Below are positions 16,048 to 23,654 of a stretch of 30,727 nucleotides of DNA, piece by piece. The position numbers and the translations under genes were made by a program. The notes beneath the pieces were generated by a model that searched no databases, had not been told where the DNA came from, and worked only from the letters and a program-made list of their open reading frames with translations. Location of the stretch: positions 1-30,727 of the forward strand of contig JACRKK010000052.1 of the NCBI GenBank assembly GCA_016219795.1. Reading direction: 5' to 3'. The DNA comes from Candidatus Woesearchaeota archaeon (GTDB lineage Archaea; Nanobdellota; Nanobdellia; Woesearchaeales; JACRKL01). How positions within the stretch are numbered: the stretch's first letter is position 1; each line of letters opens with the position of its first letter.

Positions 16048-17691
16048 ATGAGGTACTTTGACAAAGAGGATTCCGATCAGAAAATCCTGGATTTACTGAA
16101 TTCCCTTACCGATAAGCAAAAACGCTGCATCGCAGATTTCGATACAAGGATTGGGAATCTCTACCACATTGAAGAGTCGGTAAGAGAGACTATCAAGCTG
16201 AGTGAGAAGCTGCGTAAGGCAGCAACGGAAGGTAAATTTAAGGGCCAGAATAAGTACCTTAATGATATCCAGATAAATGCAAAAAGACTGCTTGCCATAA
16301 TTGATACGGTGTTTACTAATGTTCTTGATGAAAAAAGAATCATCCCTGAAGAACAAACAGCACTTGAAGAAGAATTACGCAATCTTAAGCGGCTGGAATA
16401 TATTGAGTTTTATGATACAAAACAGATTGAAGATACGCTCAAAAGCGGGCATCTTGGAGAGGAATCAGAAACGGAGTTAGAGAGCCTACAGCACTCTATT
16501 TTGGAAGGACAGAAACAAGAACAGATCTTAGTGAGCATCACATCCCATCTGGAGTCCATCCTTGTGCAGCTGGCCCATTACCTTTCCAACCAGAAAGCCA
16601 TGTTACAATACCTGAAATTGAATATCCAGTTCTACATTGATTTAAAAAAAGAAGAACTCCTCCAAAAAGCTGAAAATATAGAACAGATAGAGGCTGGTCT
16701 TAGACGATTTCAGGATGAGTTTGGGAATACGCTCCGTGAAGAAAAAGAACTGGTCATTGATCCCTTCAACAAGTTTCTGAAAAAAAAGAGGATGATCTAC
16801 CACACACTTATGGACCTTTTTTTGAGGAAAGGGTGGAATGCTAAGTCGTCATGGAAGGGGTGGAACATATTTTCAGGGGAGTCCCAGGGTAAGATTACTA
16901 AAAAAGATATTCTTGAGGATATGCATACATTCAGTAAACTTTCAGAAACGCATGCATATGTTAATGAGCTACTTCGCCTTCCAAGAAAGTATATAGAAAA
17001 AGATGCACTTCTCTATCTTTACAAGATAAACAAATACGCGTCACATCTTACGTCAAAAAAAGAATATGAACTGCGTAAAGCACTTCAGCTTACAGTAAAA
17101 GATCTCCAGACCGATGCTTATAACTTCCGCTATCTCAAATATATCCTCCATAAATTTGTCCAGAGGGCGCTTGCAGGAGCAACGCCAGAGCATATACCTG
17201 ACCCGGTTTCTATTATCATGATAGACATTGATTTTTTCAAAAGCATTAACGATCATTATGGGCATCAGGGTGGCGACAACGCGCTACGACTGCTTGTAAA
17301 GGCCTGCCAAAGCCAGCTAAAAGACGATTCAGTCTGCCGCTACGGAGGCGACGAATTCTGTGTGGTATTAGAAAAAATAGATAAAGAGCGGGCTGTAAAG
17401 ATTACGCAGAGAATCCGAAACGCAATAAATAAAGAATTAAGTGAATATATATCAGAAATGGAAATAAAACTGGGTATAACTGAGGTAGCAAAGGTGACCA
17501 TAAGCTTAGGGATTGCTACGTGTCCTGATGACATCCTCTCTGAATTTACGGATTTAGCTGCAGCAGATGTAGATGCTGTAAGAGACGCCTTGATTCGGTG
17601 CGCTGACAAAAACCTCTATACAGTCAAGAAAAATGGGAGGGATGGCATCTGCTATCTGGACACCAAAGGCAAACCAATCATTATCAGATAG
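16048..17691 (+). CDS. Soluble GGDEF-domain protein (putative diguanylate cyclase)
   Basis: This 547-aa protein has about 380 residues of predicted helices and coiled coil with no transmembrane segment or recognised sensor, then a GGDEF domain. The domain begins with Met-Ile-Asp-Ile-Asp-Phe-Phe-Lys-Ser-Ile-Asn-Asp (391-402), including the metal Asp and Asn-Asp, then Tyr-Gly-His-x-x-Gly-Asp, the intact signature Gly-Gly-Asp-Glu-Phe at 433-437, Ser-Leu-Gly-Ile-Ala and a final Ala-Asp-Lys-x-Leu-Tyr. All catalytic positions look complete, so it could make cyclic di-GMP or another cyclic dinucleotide. The allosteric RxxD inhibitory site expected upstream of the signature is missing (Leu-Lys-Asp-Asp instead). 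GGDEF proteins are rare in archaea. The gene is alone on its promoter. Confidence 0.88.
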   Translation: MRYFDKEDSDQKILDLLNSLTDKQKRCIADFDTRIGNLYHIEESVRETIKLSEKLRKAATEGKFKGQNKYLNDIQINAKRLLAIIDTVFTNVLDEKRIIPEEQTALEEELRNLKRLEYIEFYDTKQIEDTLKSGHLGEESETELESLQHSILEGQKQEQILVSITSHLESILVQLAHYLSNQKAMLQYLKLNIQFYIDLKKEELLQKAENIEQIEAGLRRFQDEFGNTLREEKELVIDPFNKFLKKKRMIYHTLMDLFLRKGWNAKSSWKGWNIFSGESQGKITKKDILEDMHTFSKLSETHAYVNELLRLPRKYIEKDALLYLYKINKYASHLTSKKEYELRKALQLTVKDLQTDAYNFRYLKYILHKFVQRALAGATPEHIPDPVSIIMIDIDFFKSINDHYGHQGGDNALRLLVKACQSQLKDDSVCRYGGDEFCVVLEKIDKERAVKITQRIRNAINKELSEYISEMEIKLGITEVAKVTISLGIATCPDDILSEFTDLAAADVDAVRDALIRCADKNLYTVKKNGRDGICYLDTKGKPIIIR

Positions 17692-17712
17692 AATGACCCT
17701 TGGATTGCACAA

Positions 17713-17722
17713 GATTTATATA
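17713..17722 (+). promoter_or_regulatory. TATA box for the 204-aa protein gene
   Basis: GATTTATATA gives a predicted start near 17745. The short leader carries GGGGTGG five bases before ATG 17757, so this unit uses a Shine-Dalgarno rather than a leaderless start. Confidence 0.5.
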
Positions 17723-17756
17723 TTCCTTTTGATTACTACTAAGATGGGGTGGTAAA

Positions 17757-18371
17757 ATGAGTATTGAGTTGGGTACTATTGAGAGCATTATAGCTGCCGC
17801 ATTAATACATAATCCAACCGGCGTGGCATTGCGTGTTATTGAAACACGAAATCCAAAGGATGATACCCAGACCACTTATAGTATTGAAGTTACCCCCAAA
17901 AACGAGAAAGAAGACGGCAGAATAAGGACATATCTTACCATGACTTCCACACGAGAGCCGGTTCTGTATAGAAGAGACAATTTTGATCCTGCAGTTACGG
18001 AGATAAGAAAAACGGTTTTGGGAAAAGATAGTGTTTCCCTTCTTGATTTTAAAGCGGATTACCACAAGATAATGGAATACCTCCTTGAAGAAGGGAAATA
18101 TGTAAATGATGGTAAAGGCACAACCAATGAAGGGGTTGTCTTTCTCTATGCTACGGTTGCAAGGCTTGGCATGCAATTAGAAAACAGTGGTGTTGCTGTC
18201 CAATCATTAAGTGGGAAGCCCTATGATGCTAACTTATGGGGATCCCTGTATAACAGTCTTAATCCTGCGATTGATAGACCCCAAACCAAACTAATAACTC
18301 ATCCACCTGTTGATATTTATGGGGGAAAAACAGCAGAAAATACCGGATTTAGAAATGTGCGTAGTGCCTGA
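17757..18371 (+). CDS. Hypothetical protein, 204 aa
   Basis: The product is a soluble mixed alpha/beta protein with no signal peptide, no membrane segment and no cysteines. The N-terminal third includes an Arg-Val-Ile-Glu-Thr-Arg-Asn-Pro-Lys and Tyr-Ser-Ile-Glu-Val strand pair; the central part has a long charged helix (Lys-Ile-Met-Glu-Tyr-Leu-Leu-Glu-Glu-Gly-Lys-Tyr), and the C-terminus is Pro-rich and probably disordered. I do not recognise a family. It has its own promoter with a strong GGGGTGG Shine-Dalgarno, between the GGDEF gene and the epimerase, with no shared operon. Confidence 0.65.
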   Translation: MSIELGTIESIIAAALIHNPTGVALRVIETRNPKDDTQTTYSIEVTPKNEKEDGRIRTYLTMTSTREPVLYRRDNFDPAVTEIRKTVLGKDSVSLLDFKADYHKIMEYLLEEGKYVNDGKGTTNEGVVFLYATVARLGMQLENSGVAVQSLSGKPYDANLWGSLYNSLNPAIDRPQTKLITHPPVDIYGGKTAENTGFRNVRSA

Positions 18372-18378
18372 CCCAAAT

Positions 18379-18388
18379 GTTTAAATAG
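18379..18388 (+). promoter_or_regulatory. TATA box for the epimerase gene
   Basis: GTTTAAATAG centred 26 bp before ATG 18410. Confidence 0.55.
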
Positions 18389-18409
18389 AAGCCGGGTTCT
18401 TTCTTGAAC

Positions 18410-19327
18410 ATGAATGTCCTCCTTACCGGCGGTGCCGGCTTTATCGGAAGCCAGATTGCAGAAGCGTATCTCAACGCAGGGCATAAAGTCATTATTGTTG
18501 ATAACATCTGCACAGGAAAAAAAGAATACATTCCCAAAAGAGCTGTTTTCTATCGCGTATCTGTTTTAGATGATCTCTCCTTCATCTTCAAAAAGCATAA
18601 GATTGACGTAGTCAATAACCATGCAGCCCAGATCAATGTGCATAAATCGGTGCAAAATCCAGAATATGACGCAACCACCAATGTCATGGGCACGCTGAAT
18701 CTGCTGGAGCATTGCAGAGAATTCAAGGTCAAAAAATTTGTTTTTTCTTCAAGTGCTGCTGTGTACGGCACACCAGAAAAACTGCCACTGACTGAAGAAG
18801 CTTTACTTCTTCCCGAATCGCCTTATGGCGCAAGCAAAATCGCAGCGGAATACTACATCAAAGTTTACGCTCATCTTTACAAGATGGATTATTGCATCCT
18901 TCGCTACGCGAATGTGTATGGACCGAGGCAGGATGCCTCGGGAGAAGGGGGCGTCATTGCCATCTTTCTGGATAGGATGAATGCTGGTGCTGCATGCACC
19001 ATTTATGGTGATGGCAAACAGACGCGGGATTTTGTGTATGTGAAGGACATCGTCAGTGCCAATCTTGCTGCATTGACTGGTGGTTGTGGTGTGTTTAATA
19101 TCGGCACAGGCAAGACGACAACCGTCAATGCATTGTTTACCCTTGCTTCGCGCCTGACATCATATAAGAAAAATCCGATGATGGTCAGGTCAAGGGACGG
19201 CGATATCAGGCACAGCTATTTCTCCATAAATAAGGCAAAGAAAGGGCTTGGCTGGAAGCCGGCGTATTCTTTAGATGCGGGCCTGCATGAAACGGCGAAG
19301 TGGTTTAAGGGCAAGGTAAAACGTTAA
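18410..19327 (+). CDS. NAD-dependent nucleotide-sugar epimerase/dehydratase (extended SDR)
   Basis: This 305-aa extended short-chain dehydrogenase resembles UDP-glucose 4-epimerase. It has the NAD loop Thr-Gly-Gly-Ala-Gly-Phe-Ile-Gly at 6-13, Asp31 after the second strand, Asn-His-Ala-Ala at 70-73, the catalytic Ser of Phe-Ser-Ser-Ser-Ala-Ala-Val-Tyr-Gly (112-120) and the Tyr139-x-x-x-Lys143 pair. A TTG at 18404 is in frame, but the ATG at 18410 lies at leaderless spacing from the TATA box and starts directly at the first beta strand, so it is chosen. The exact sugar substrate cannot be told. A role in cell-surface glycan or protein glycosylation is likely. It is monocistronic. Confidence 0.88.
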   Translation: MNVLLTGGAGFIGSQIAEAYLNAGHKVIIVDNICTGKKEYIPKRAVFYRVSVLDDLSFIFKKHKIDVVNNHAAQINVHKSVQNPEYDATTNVMGTLNLLEHCREFKVKKFVFSSSAAVYGTPEKLPLTEEALLLPESPYGASKIAAEYYIKVYAHLYKMDYCILRYANVYGPRQDASGEGGVIAIFLDRMNAGAACTIYGDGKQTRDFVYVKDIVSANLAALTGGCGVFNIGTGKTTTVNALFTLASRLTSYKKNPMMVRSRDGDIRHSYFSINKAKKGLGWKPAYSLDAGLHETAKWFKGKVKR

Positions 19328-19329
19328 CA

Positions 19330-19986
19330 TCAGCGATAGTACTTGCCAGCAACTTTTGCTTTGATGCCCATGGTTTGCGCAAGATGGAGTACTTTTTCTC
19401 GGAGTTCCTCAGGAATAATAATTGCCCCTCTTCCGGCAGTAATCACATTTTCTTCATCAACCAGGCCTTTGTATTGTTTTCCCTTGGTACGGTATCCATA
19501 AAGAAGCCGTTGGAGTTTGTTTTTTGCCACCTGATTGGCAGATGAATAATCAAATCGCACAACATTATGGCTTTTCAAACCAAGAATGTTTTTCCCAATG
19601 ATCAGTGTTTCTTTGGCAAATAGAGGTTTTCCCTCATCTGCAATTGTCTGCACAAGGCCTCTGTCCTCCTCTGTTATGCGACGATATTGGAAGAGGAGGT
19701 GGATTGGAAGGCCATAGACTGTGCTTTTTTCAAGAACTGCTCTCTTGATGCTTTCTTCCAATGATGCATCTGGGTCCTGTTTGTCAAGGAAAACAAGCAG
19801 ATCAATATCAGAATGTTTCTCTGAGAAATCACCCCTTGCGTAGGAGCCAAAAATAACCACTGCAGAGATTGCATCTATGCTTTTGAGTTGGGCACGCAAA
19901 GCGTCCAGCATTTTCTGGGAACGGCTGATAAATGTATCCTGTTTGCTTATGTTCTCTAATTTTTTTTCTGCATATGTTTTTTTCAT
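19330..19986 (-). CDS. Nucleotidyltransferase (MNT) with archaeal C-terminal extension
   Basis: This 218-aa protein contains the minimal nucleotidyltransferase signature Phe-Gly-Ser-Tyr-Ala-Arg-Gly-Asp at 46-53, then Asp60 and Asp62 of the Asp-x-Asp catalytic pair. A C-terminal ~90-residue extension with Arg-Phe-Asp-Tyr, Leu-Leu-Tyr-Gly-Tyr and Gly-Arg-Gly-Ala-Ile-Ile-Ile-Pro-Glu follows; comparable extensions occur in archaeal MNT proteins paired with HEPN partners. Its ATG overlaps the stop of the upstream HEPN-like gene by 4 bp, so the two are translated together. In characterised HepT/MntA pairs, MntA AMPylates and neutralises the HEPN RNase. That role is inferred here from organisation and motifs. 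Confidence 0.8.
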   Translation of the reverse strand: MKKTYAEKKLENISKQDTFISRSQKMLDALRAQLKSIDAISAVVIFGSYARGDFSEKHSDIDLLVFLDKQDPDASLEESIKRAVLEKSTVYGLPIHLLFQYRRITEEDRGLVQTIADEGKPLFAKETLIIGKNILGLKSHNVVRFDYSSANQVAKNKLQRLLYGYRTKGKQYKGLVDEENVITAGRGAIIIPEELREKVLHLAQTMGIKAKVAGKYYR

Positions 19987-20378
19987 GGTAGTTCTTTAAG
20001 GCAACTCTGTGCAAATTCTCTGACTGCAATGAATTTGTTGCCATTTTCTCCTTTGTATGCAACTTTTCTGCGATAATCGTAATTTATCATCAGCTCGTAT
20101 TTAAGGACAATGGTGACTGGATCTTTGAAATTCCTGCTATTCTGCTGGAGAAGCCTCAGCCGCTCCCTGTGGTCTGTGATAAAGTAAAGTGAAACACCTG
20201 ATTTTTTCAGGACTGATTCAATGGCTTCAATACCAGCATAGAAATAATTCTGTGCTGCGACCTTGCGCAGCTCTTTCTTCTTTGTTTCGTCTGTTTCTGC
20301 TGTAATCTCTTCTTCTATGTTGTGTGCGATGGTATAATATCTTTTGGCTGCAATATCCATAATGTTACCTATACCCAT
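19983..20378 (-). CDS. HEPN-like helical protein, partner of the MNT
   Basis: The 131-aa all-helical product has the pattern of HEPN proteins: an N-terminal helix, a long Ala-rich helix Ala-Ala-Gln-Asn-Tyr-Phe-Tyr-Ala-Gly-Ile-Glu-Ala-Ile-Glu (41-54), the Asp-His-Arg-Glu-Arg-Leu stretch near 69-74, and a C-terminal Arg-Arg-Lys-Val-Ala-Tyr-Lys-Gly-Glu segment. The canonical HEPN RNase motif Arg-x(4-6)-His is not at the usual C-terminal position; an Arg13-x5-His19 match is in the first helix, so activity is uncertain. It overlaps the MNT gene by 4 bp. The start is ATG 20378 or ATG 20360; the latter has a weak AGGT upstream. Confidence 0.65.
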   Translation of the reverse strand: MGIGNIMDIAAKRYYTIAHNIEEEITAETDETKKKELRKVAAQNYFYAGIEAIESVLKKSGVSLYFITDHRERLRLLQQNSRNFKDPVTIVLKYELMINYDYRRKVAYKGENGNKFIAVREFAQSCLKELP

Positions 20379-20425
20379 TAATATTGGTTTTTATCATATT
20401 GTTGAGTATAGATAATCATCAAAAG

Positions 20426-20433
20426 TATTTAAA
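20426..20433 (-). promoter_or_regulatory. TATA box for the HEPN/MNT pair
   Basis: TTTAAATA on the minus strand; predicted start near 20403, about 25 nt before ATG 20378. Confidence 0.4.
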
Positions 20434-20455
20434 GGTTTCTATTTATCAAGTATAA

Positions 20456-20500
20456 GTACCTAAAGTATCAAATAACTGTTTATTTTTAGGTATGGGTACC
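20456..20500. promoter_or_regulatory. Palindromic sites upstream of the HEPN/MNT promoter
   Basis: GGTA-TGGG-TACC (20489-20500) is a perfect inverted repeat, and TACCTAAA (20457-20464) is the inverse of TTTAGGTA (20485-20492). They lie upstream of the HEPN/MNT TATA box and could be an operator. No protein is assigned. Confidence 0.3.
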
Positions 20501-20548
20501 ATATTATCTGTTTATAGGAGACAGCAAAGTGGTTTAAAGGCAGGTAAG

Positions 20549-20575
20549 AAGAAAAAGGAAAGAAAAAAAGAAAAT
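20549..20575 (-). terminator. Oligo-T terminator for the Cys-rich protein gene
   Basis: The minus strand is a nearly unbroken pyrimidine tract with several T runs just after the stop at 20581. Confidence 0.45.
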
Positions 20576-20580
20576 AGGTT

Positions 20581-21075
20581 CTATTTGCAGCAAAAGGCTG
20601 CAGACATAAACGTTTCTTGAAAATCACCAACTATTGGCTCTACTGCACCGGGCGTAAATGATCTTGAAGTCTGCGTAGAACAGGGAGCACTAGTTGTAGG
20701 TTCAATACCATCCCATGGTTGCATTTCCCACCCATGCACGAAACCACCACGGGGATTGGTGATTTGAACATCGCGACATGAACCATCAGTTGATGCATAA
20801 TATGTAATTCCTGTCATTAGAAAGCTTGCTACTGAATATTTATACCCTTTACTCTGACAAAATGCGTTAGGTGTTGTACGTGTATTGGAATCACCTACAA
20901 AATAAGTACATGTGGGATAAGATGGCTGGCTAATTGCCCCCCCACTCACATCATCAGCACCGCTTCTACTGCCAACCACAAACCCCAACGTTGCTCCAAC
21001 CAAAAGTCCAAGAACCACAAACGTCCACAGCTGCTGGTTCCAGGCTCCAGCAGCATCATGTTTTTGCTCTGCCAT
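20581..21075 (-). CDS. Membrane-anchored or secreted Cys-rich hypothetical protein
   Basis: The 164-aa product has one N-terminal hydrophobic segment (about residues 17-38, Val/Gly/Leu) flanked by charged residues, then a ~125-residue exported domain. That domain has six Cys, including a terminal Cys-Cys-Lys, and many Thr, Ser, Pro and Gly, suggesting disulfides or metal binding outside the cell. No family is recognised. Start choice: ATG 21075 has GGTGAT, a very good Shine-Dalgarno, at seven bases; ATG 21084 and GTG 21087 lie within that Shine-Dalgarno. Its transcript has a ~115-nt leader with strong secondary structure, and its terminator precedes the HEPN/MNT region. Confidence 0.65.
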   Translation of the reverse strand: MAEQKHDAAGAWNQQLWTFVVLGLLVGATLGFVVGSRSGADDVSGGAISQPSYPTCTYFVGDSNTRTTPNAFCQSKGYKYSVASFLMTGITYYASTDGSCRDVQITNPRGGFVHGWEMQPWDGIEPTTSAPCSTQTSRSFTPGAVEPIVGDFQETFMSAAFCCK

Positions 21076-21193
21076 TTGACGCATCACCTTTTTTGACTGG
21101 CTTTTTCTTTAAAATCTGCGTTTTCCACTAGTGTGTTCACTAGTGGCTCAATGGAAAACGCAGGGTCGGTTTTCGATTGACAAGCCAGTGTTT
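21076..21193 (-). promoter_or_regulatory. Structured 5' leader with nested stem-loops
   Basis: Within the predicted leader of the Cys-rich gene three complementary pairs nest: an outer 8 bp (21096-21103 with 21182-21189), a middle 12 bp (21116-21127 with 21152-21163) and an inner 9 bp (21125-21133 with 21138-21146) around the loop TGTT on the plus strand. The middle and inner arms share three bases (21125-21127), so the two helices compete there. The Shine-Dalgarno lies just 3' of the structure. Confidence 0.55.
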
Positions 21194-21213
21194 ATTTTGC
21201 TATAGTGGTTCCC

Positions 21214-21225
21214 ATATATATATAT
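21214..21225 (-). promoter_or_regulatory. TATA box for the Cys-rich protein gene
   Basis: A twelve-base alternating AT run, self-complementary. Its position sets transcription start near 21193-21197, upstream of the nested hairpins. Confidence 0.45.
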
Positions 21226-21296
21226 CGGTTTTTTGGGTGTGAAAAAAGAGCCATATTTCTCTGAAAAAGCATAAAGTGTGGTATCAGGACACCATC

Positions 21297-21307
21297 AAAT
21301 TTAAATA
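21297..21307 (+). promoter_or_regulatory. TATA box for the DUF4143-type ATPase gene
   Basis: AAATTTAAATA centred about 28 bp before ATG 21330. Confidence 0.55.
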
Positions 21308-21329
21308 AGTGTCCCATTTAACTACCCTT

Positions 21330-22592
21330 ATGGAACTTTCAGCCCTTGAAACCTTTAATGGATGGTGGAAAACTGGCGCAGTCCGAAAAGAACTGCTCCG
21401 ATCCTATAAGAGGCATCTCTATCAGGAACTAAGAACATACCTTGCAAAACGGCAGATACTCCTCCTCCAGGGCCTGCGCCGCATGGGAAAAAGCACCATG
21501 CTTTTCCAGCTCATTGACGAGCTGCTCAAAGAAACCAATCCAAAACATATCCTCTACTTTTCTTTTGATGAAATTGCCTATGACATTAAAGATGTTCTCG
21601 AGCTTTACCAGAAAGGTATCCTTGGAAAAACATTTGGAGAAACACAAGAAAGAATCTACATCCTTTTTGATGAAGTGCATAAAGTAAATGACTGGGAAAA
21701 TAAGATTAAGACATACTATGACCTTTACCCTTCCTTAAAATTTGTACTCTCCGGCTCTGTTTCAGTGGCACTCAAACGTGCCAAAGAAAGCCTGGCAGGC
21801 CGCATCTATGATTTCATATTGGAGCCGCTCTCCTTCGCTGAATTTTTAGAGATGAAAAGCAAACCACTCCAGGAAATCATGGCACAGCCTGACTTATGGA
21901 AGCGTGAAGTACTTCCCCTGCTATACATTTATGTCAAGTATGGAACTTTTCCTGAGTTGGTGGATGAAACCGATGAAACAACAGCGCAGCGGTATATCCT
22001 GCAGGGGGTCATTGAACGCATTCTTTACAAAGACCTCCCGGAAGAATTCAATATTAAAGATGTTGAGCTTTTGAAAGCCCTGCTTTATCTCTTAGGGAAG
22101 CACCCGGGAATGTTGGTGAGCTACAAAGCACTGGCAGCTGATTTAGGACGAGATCAAAAGACCATAGCAGCATATTTTGATTACCTCAACTTTGGGCTGC
22201 TCACGCAGTTTGTTTTTAACTATAGGGGAAGCCCGCTTGCAAGCTTGCGAAAGCTGAAGAAAGTATATTTCACAACTCCCAACTTCATTTTTGCGTTGAA
22301 TGGGCAGATGGAAAGCGTTTGGCCGTATGTGCTTGAAAATATAGTACAGATGTGCACAAAGGCAGGCTTTTTTTACAAGAACACTTATGAAATTGACTTT
22401 ATAATGGCTAACGGCAAACAAAAGATTGCCCTTGAAGTAAAAAGCGGGAACATCAAAACCAAACAGTTTAAATATTTTAGAGAACAGGAAGAAGACACAA
22501 AATGCTTCATTATTGACTGGGAAGATGACGGAAATGTTGGAGATGTGCCTATAATTCCCGTGTGGAAACTGCTGCTGTTTGGTATTGGATAG
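21330..22592 (+). CDS. AAA-type ATPase with C-terminal DUF4143-like domain
   Basis: This 420-aa protein carries a Walker A loop Gly-Leu-Arg-Arg-Met-Gly-Lys-Ser-Thr at 48-56, Walker B Ile-Tyr-Ile-Leu-Phe-Asp-Glu-Val-His at 109-117 and a sensor Val-Leu-Ser-Gly-Ser near 139-143, followed by a winged helix region. A C-terminal part has Glu-Ile-Asp-Phe and Glu-Val-Lys-Ser-Gly, which resemble a PD-(D/E)xK-type fold. This architecture is that of the DUF4143 ATPases common in archaea and bacteria; their role is unsettled and some sit in mobile regions. GTG at 21309 opens the frame, but ATG 21330 matches the TATA spacing and is chosen. It is monocistronic. Confidence 0.85.
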   Translation: MELSALETFNGWWKTGAVRKELLRSYKRHLYQELRTYLAKRQILLLQGLRRMGKSTMLFQLIDELLKETNPKHILYFSFDEIAYDIKDVLELYQKGILGKTFGETQERIYILFDEVHKVNDWENKIKTYYDLYPSLKFVLSGSVSVALKRAKESLAGRIYDFILEPLSFAEFLEMKSKPLQEIMAQPDLWKREVLPLLYIYVKYGTFPELVDETDETTAQRYILQGVIERILYKDLPEEFNIKDVELLKALLYLLGKHPGMLVSYKALAADLGRDQKTIAAYFDYLNFGLLTQFVFNYRGSPLASLRKLKKVYFTTPNFIFALNGQMESVWPYVLENIVQMCTKAGFFYKNTYEIDFIMANGKQKIALEVKSGNIKTKQFKYFREQEEDTKCFIIDWEDDGNVGDVPIIPVWKLLLFGIG

Positions 22593-22601
22593 TTGGAGAA
22601 A

Positions 22602-22612
22602 GAAAAAAAAAG
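22602..22612 (-). terminator. Oligo-T terminator for the ferroxidase/permease operon
   Basis: The minus strand carries a T9 run flanked by pyrimidines, 14 bases after the stop at 22626. Confidence 0.5.
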
Positions 22613-22625
22613 AGAGAGTTCAAAA

Positions 22626-23654
22626 CTACCCTGCAATAGTATACATCGCACTCATCCCCGCAGTGATATGGTCGCCCACATGGCAGTGGTACATCCACTC
22701 ACCCGGATTATCTGCTACCATATCCACACTTATCATGCTTGCGGGCAAAAGCTCCACAACATCAGTGGTATATTGTCCTCTTACGCTAACGGTCTCTCCA
22801 TGCCAGTGAGGAGTATGAAGATCAACTTCAGTTCCCAGACCCAAAAGATGCCACCGGACCTTATCACCTTTTTTCATCTCCAAACCAGGCAGTGTATCAA
22901 AAATATATCCATTGATTGCATGCTTGAGGTGACCTTCTTTTTCTTCGTCACTCATTCCCTCTTCCGACTCATCAAAGATTAAAAAAAGAGTAACAAACTC
23001 CTTATCCACATCACGGGGTGTTCCATCCTCATTGGCAGATGCTCTGGAAGTAATGATAATGGGACCCATAAGACCCTCATAAATGTCCGAGACCGCATCG
23101 ACGTGGGAATGGTACAGCCAGACCTTAGAGCCACCTTCATTGAGACTAGGCGCAGCATCTTCTGTTACCTGCCAGGTATAAGTATAGCGCTCTCCTGGAG
23201 CTGCCATATCCTTACCCCCCACATCATCTCGTACTACCCCCTCATTTTCAGGAGTATACAGAAGTCCGTGGGGATGTATGCTATAAGTCTTGTTCGCCTG
23301 GTTTAAAAAAACTACTTTAATGGTGTCTCCCGGAACACCCCGTATAATAGGGCCTAAGATTCCAAGCCACGCCGGCTGCTCTTTCTTGACAGCAAAAGTA
23401 TCATCAGTATATTCTATAAATCTTGTTTTGTCATACTTTGTCTGTGTAAGCCAAACTTTTTCTTCCAGTTTCTCTTCTGACAAATCTTTACTTTCAGGAG
23501 CATAATCCCATTCAACATCTTCAGCAGCTATATAATAAGTTCTTGTTCTTGGATTGTAGTCCCCCGCTTTAGTATTGCTAATATTACACGCTGTCAAAAT
23601 AAATAATGCAAAAAAAATAGCAACAAGAAAAATAATTTTTTTTTTATAAGTCAT
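22626..23654 (-). CDS. Ceruloplasmin-like two-domain multicopper oxidase, lipoprotein (putative ferroxidase)
   Basis: This 342-aa protein starts with a lipoprotein signal: basic Lys4-6, a hydrophobic core and Leu-Thr-Ala-Cys23, so it is probably lipid-anchored outside the membrane. Two cupredoxin domains follow. Domain 1 has the His-Pro-His-Gly and Tyr-His-Ser-His copper pairs; domain 2 has His-Trp-His-Gly and the Tyr-His-Cys-His-x3-His-x4-Met type 1/trinuclear motif. All ligands of a functional oxidase appear present. The layout, including Gly-Pro-Ile-Ile and Ser-Ile-His-Pro-His-Gly-Leu-Leu-Tyr, resembles one repeat unit of ceruloplasmin/hephaestin. It overlaps the FTR1-type permease gene by 4 bp, which strongly suggests it oxidises Fe(II) for uptake. 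A laccase-like activity is the alternative. Confidence 0.9.
   Translation of the reverse strand: MTYKKKIIFLVAIFFALFILTACNISNTKAGDYNPRTRTYYIAAEDVEWDYAPESKDLSEEKLEEKVWLTQTKYDKTRFIEYTDDTFAVKKEQPAWLGILGPIIRGVPGDTIKVVFLNQANKTYSIHPHGLLYTPENEGVVRDDVGGKDMAAPGERYTYTWQVTEDAAPSLNEGGSKVWLYHSHVDAVSDIYEGLMGPIIITSRASANEDGTPRDVDKEFVTLFLIFDESEEGMSDEEKEGHLKHAINGYIFDTLPGLEMKKGDKVRWHLLGLGTEVDLHTPHWHGETVSVRGQYTTDVVELLPASMISVDMVADNPGEWMYHCHVGDHITAGMSAMYTIAG

Noticed and set aside
20492..20620. A ~42-codon plus-strand frame in the purine-rich region after the Cys-rich gene.
   Set aside because: It is made largely of Lys/Arg codons from the opposite strand's oligo-T terminator and overlaps the end of a real gene.
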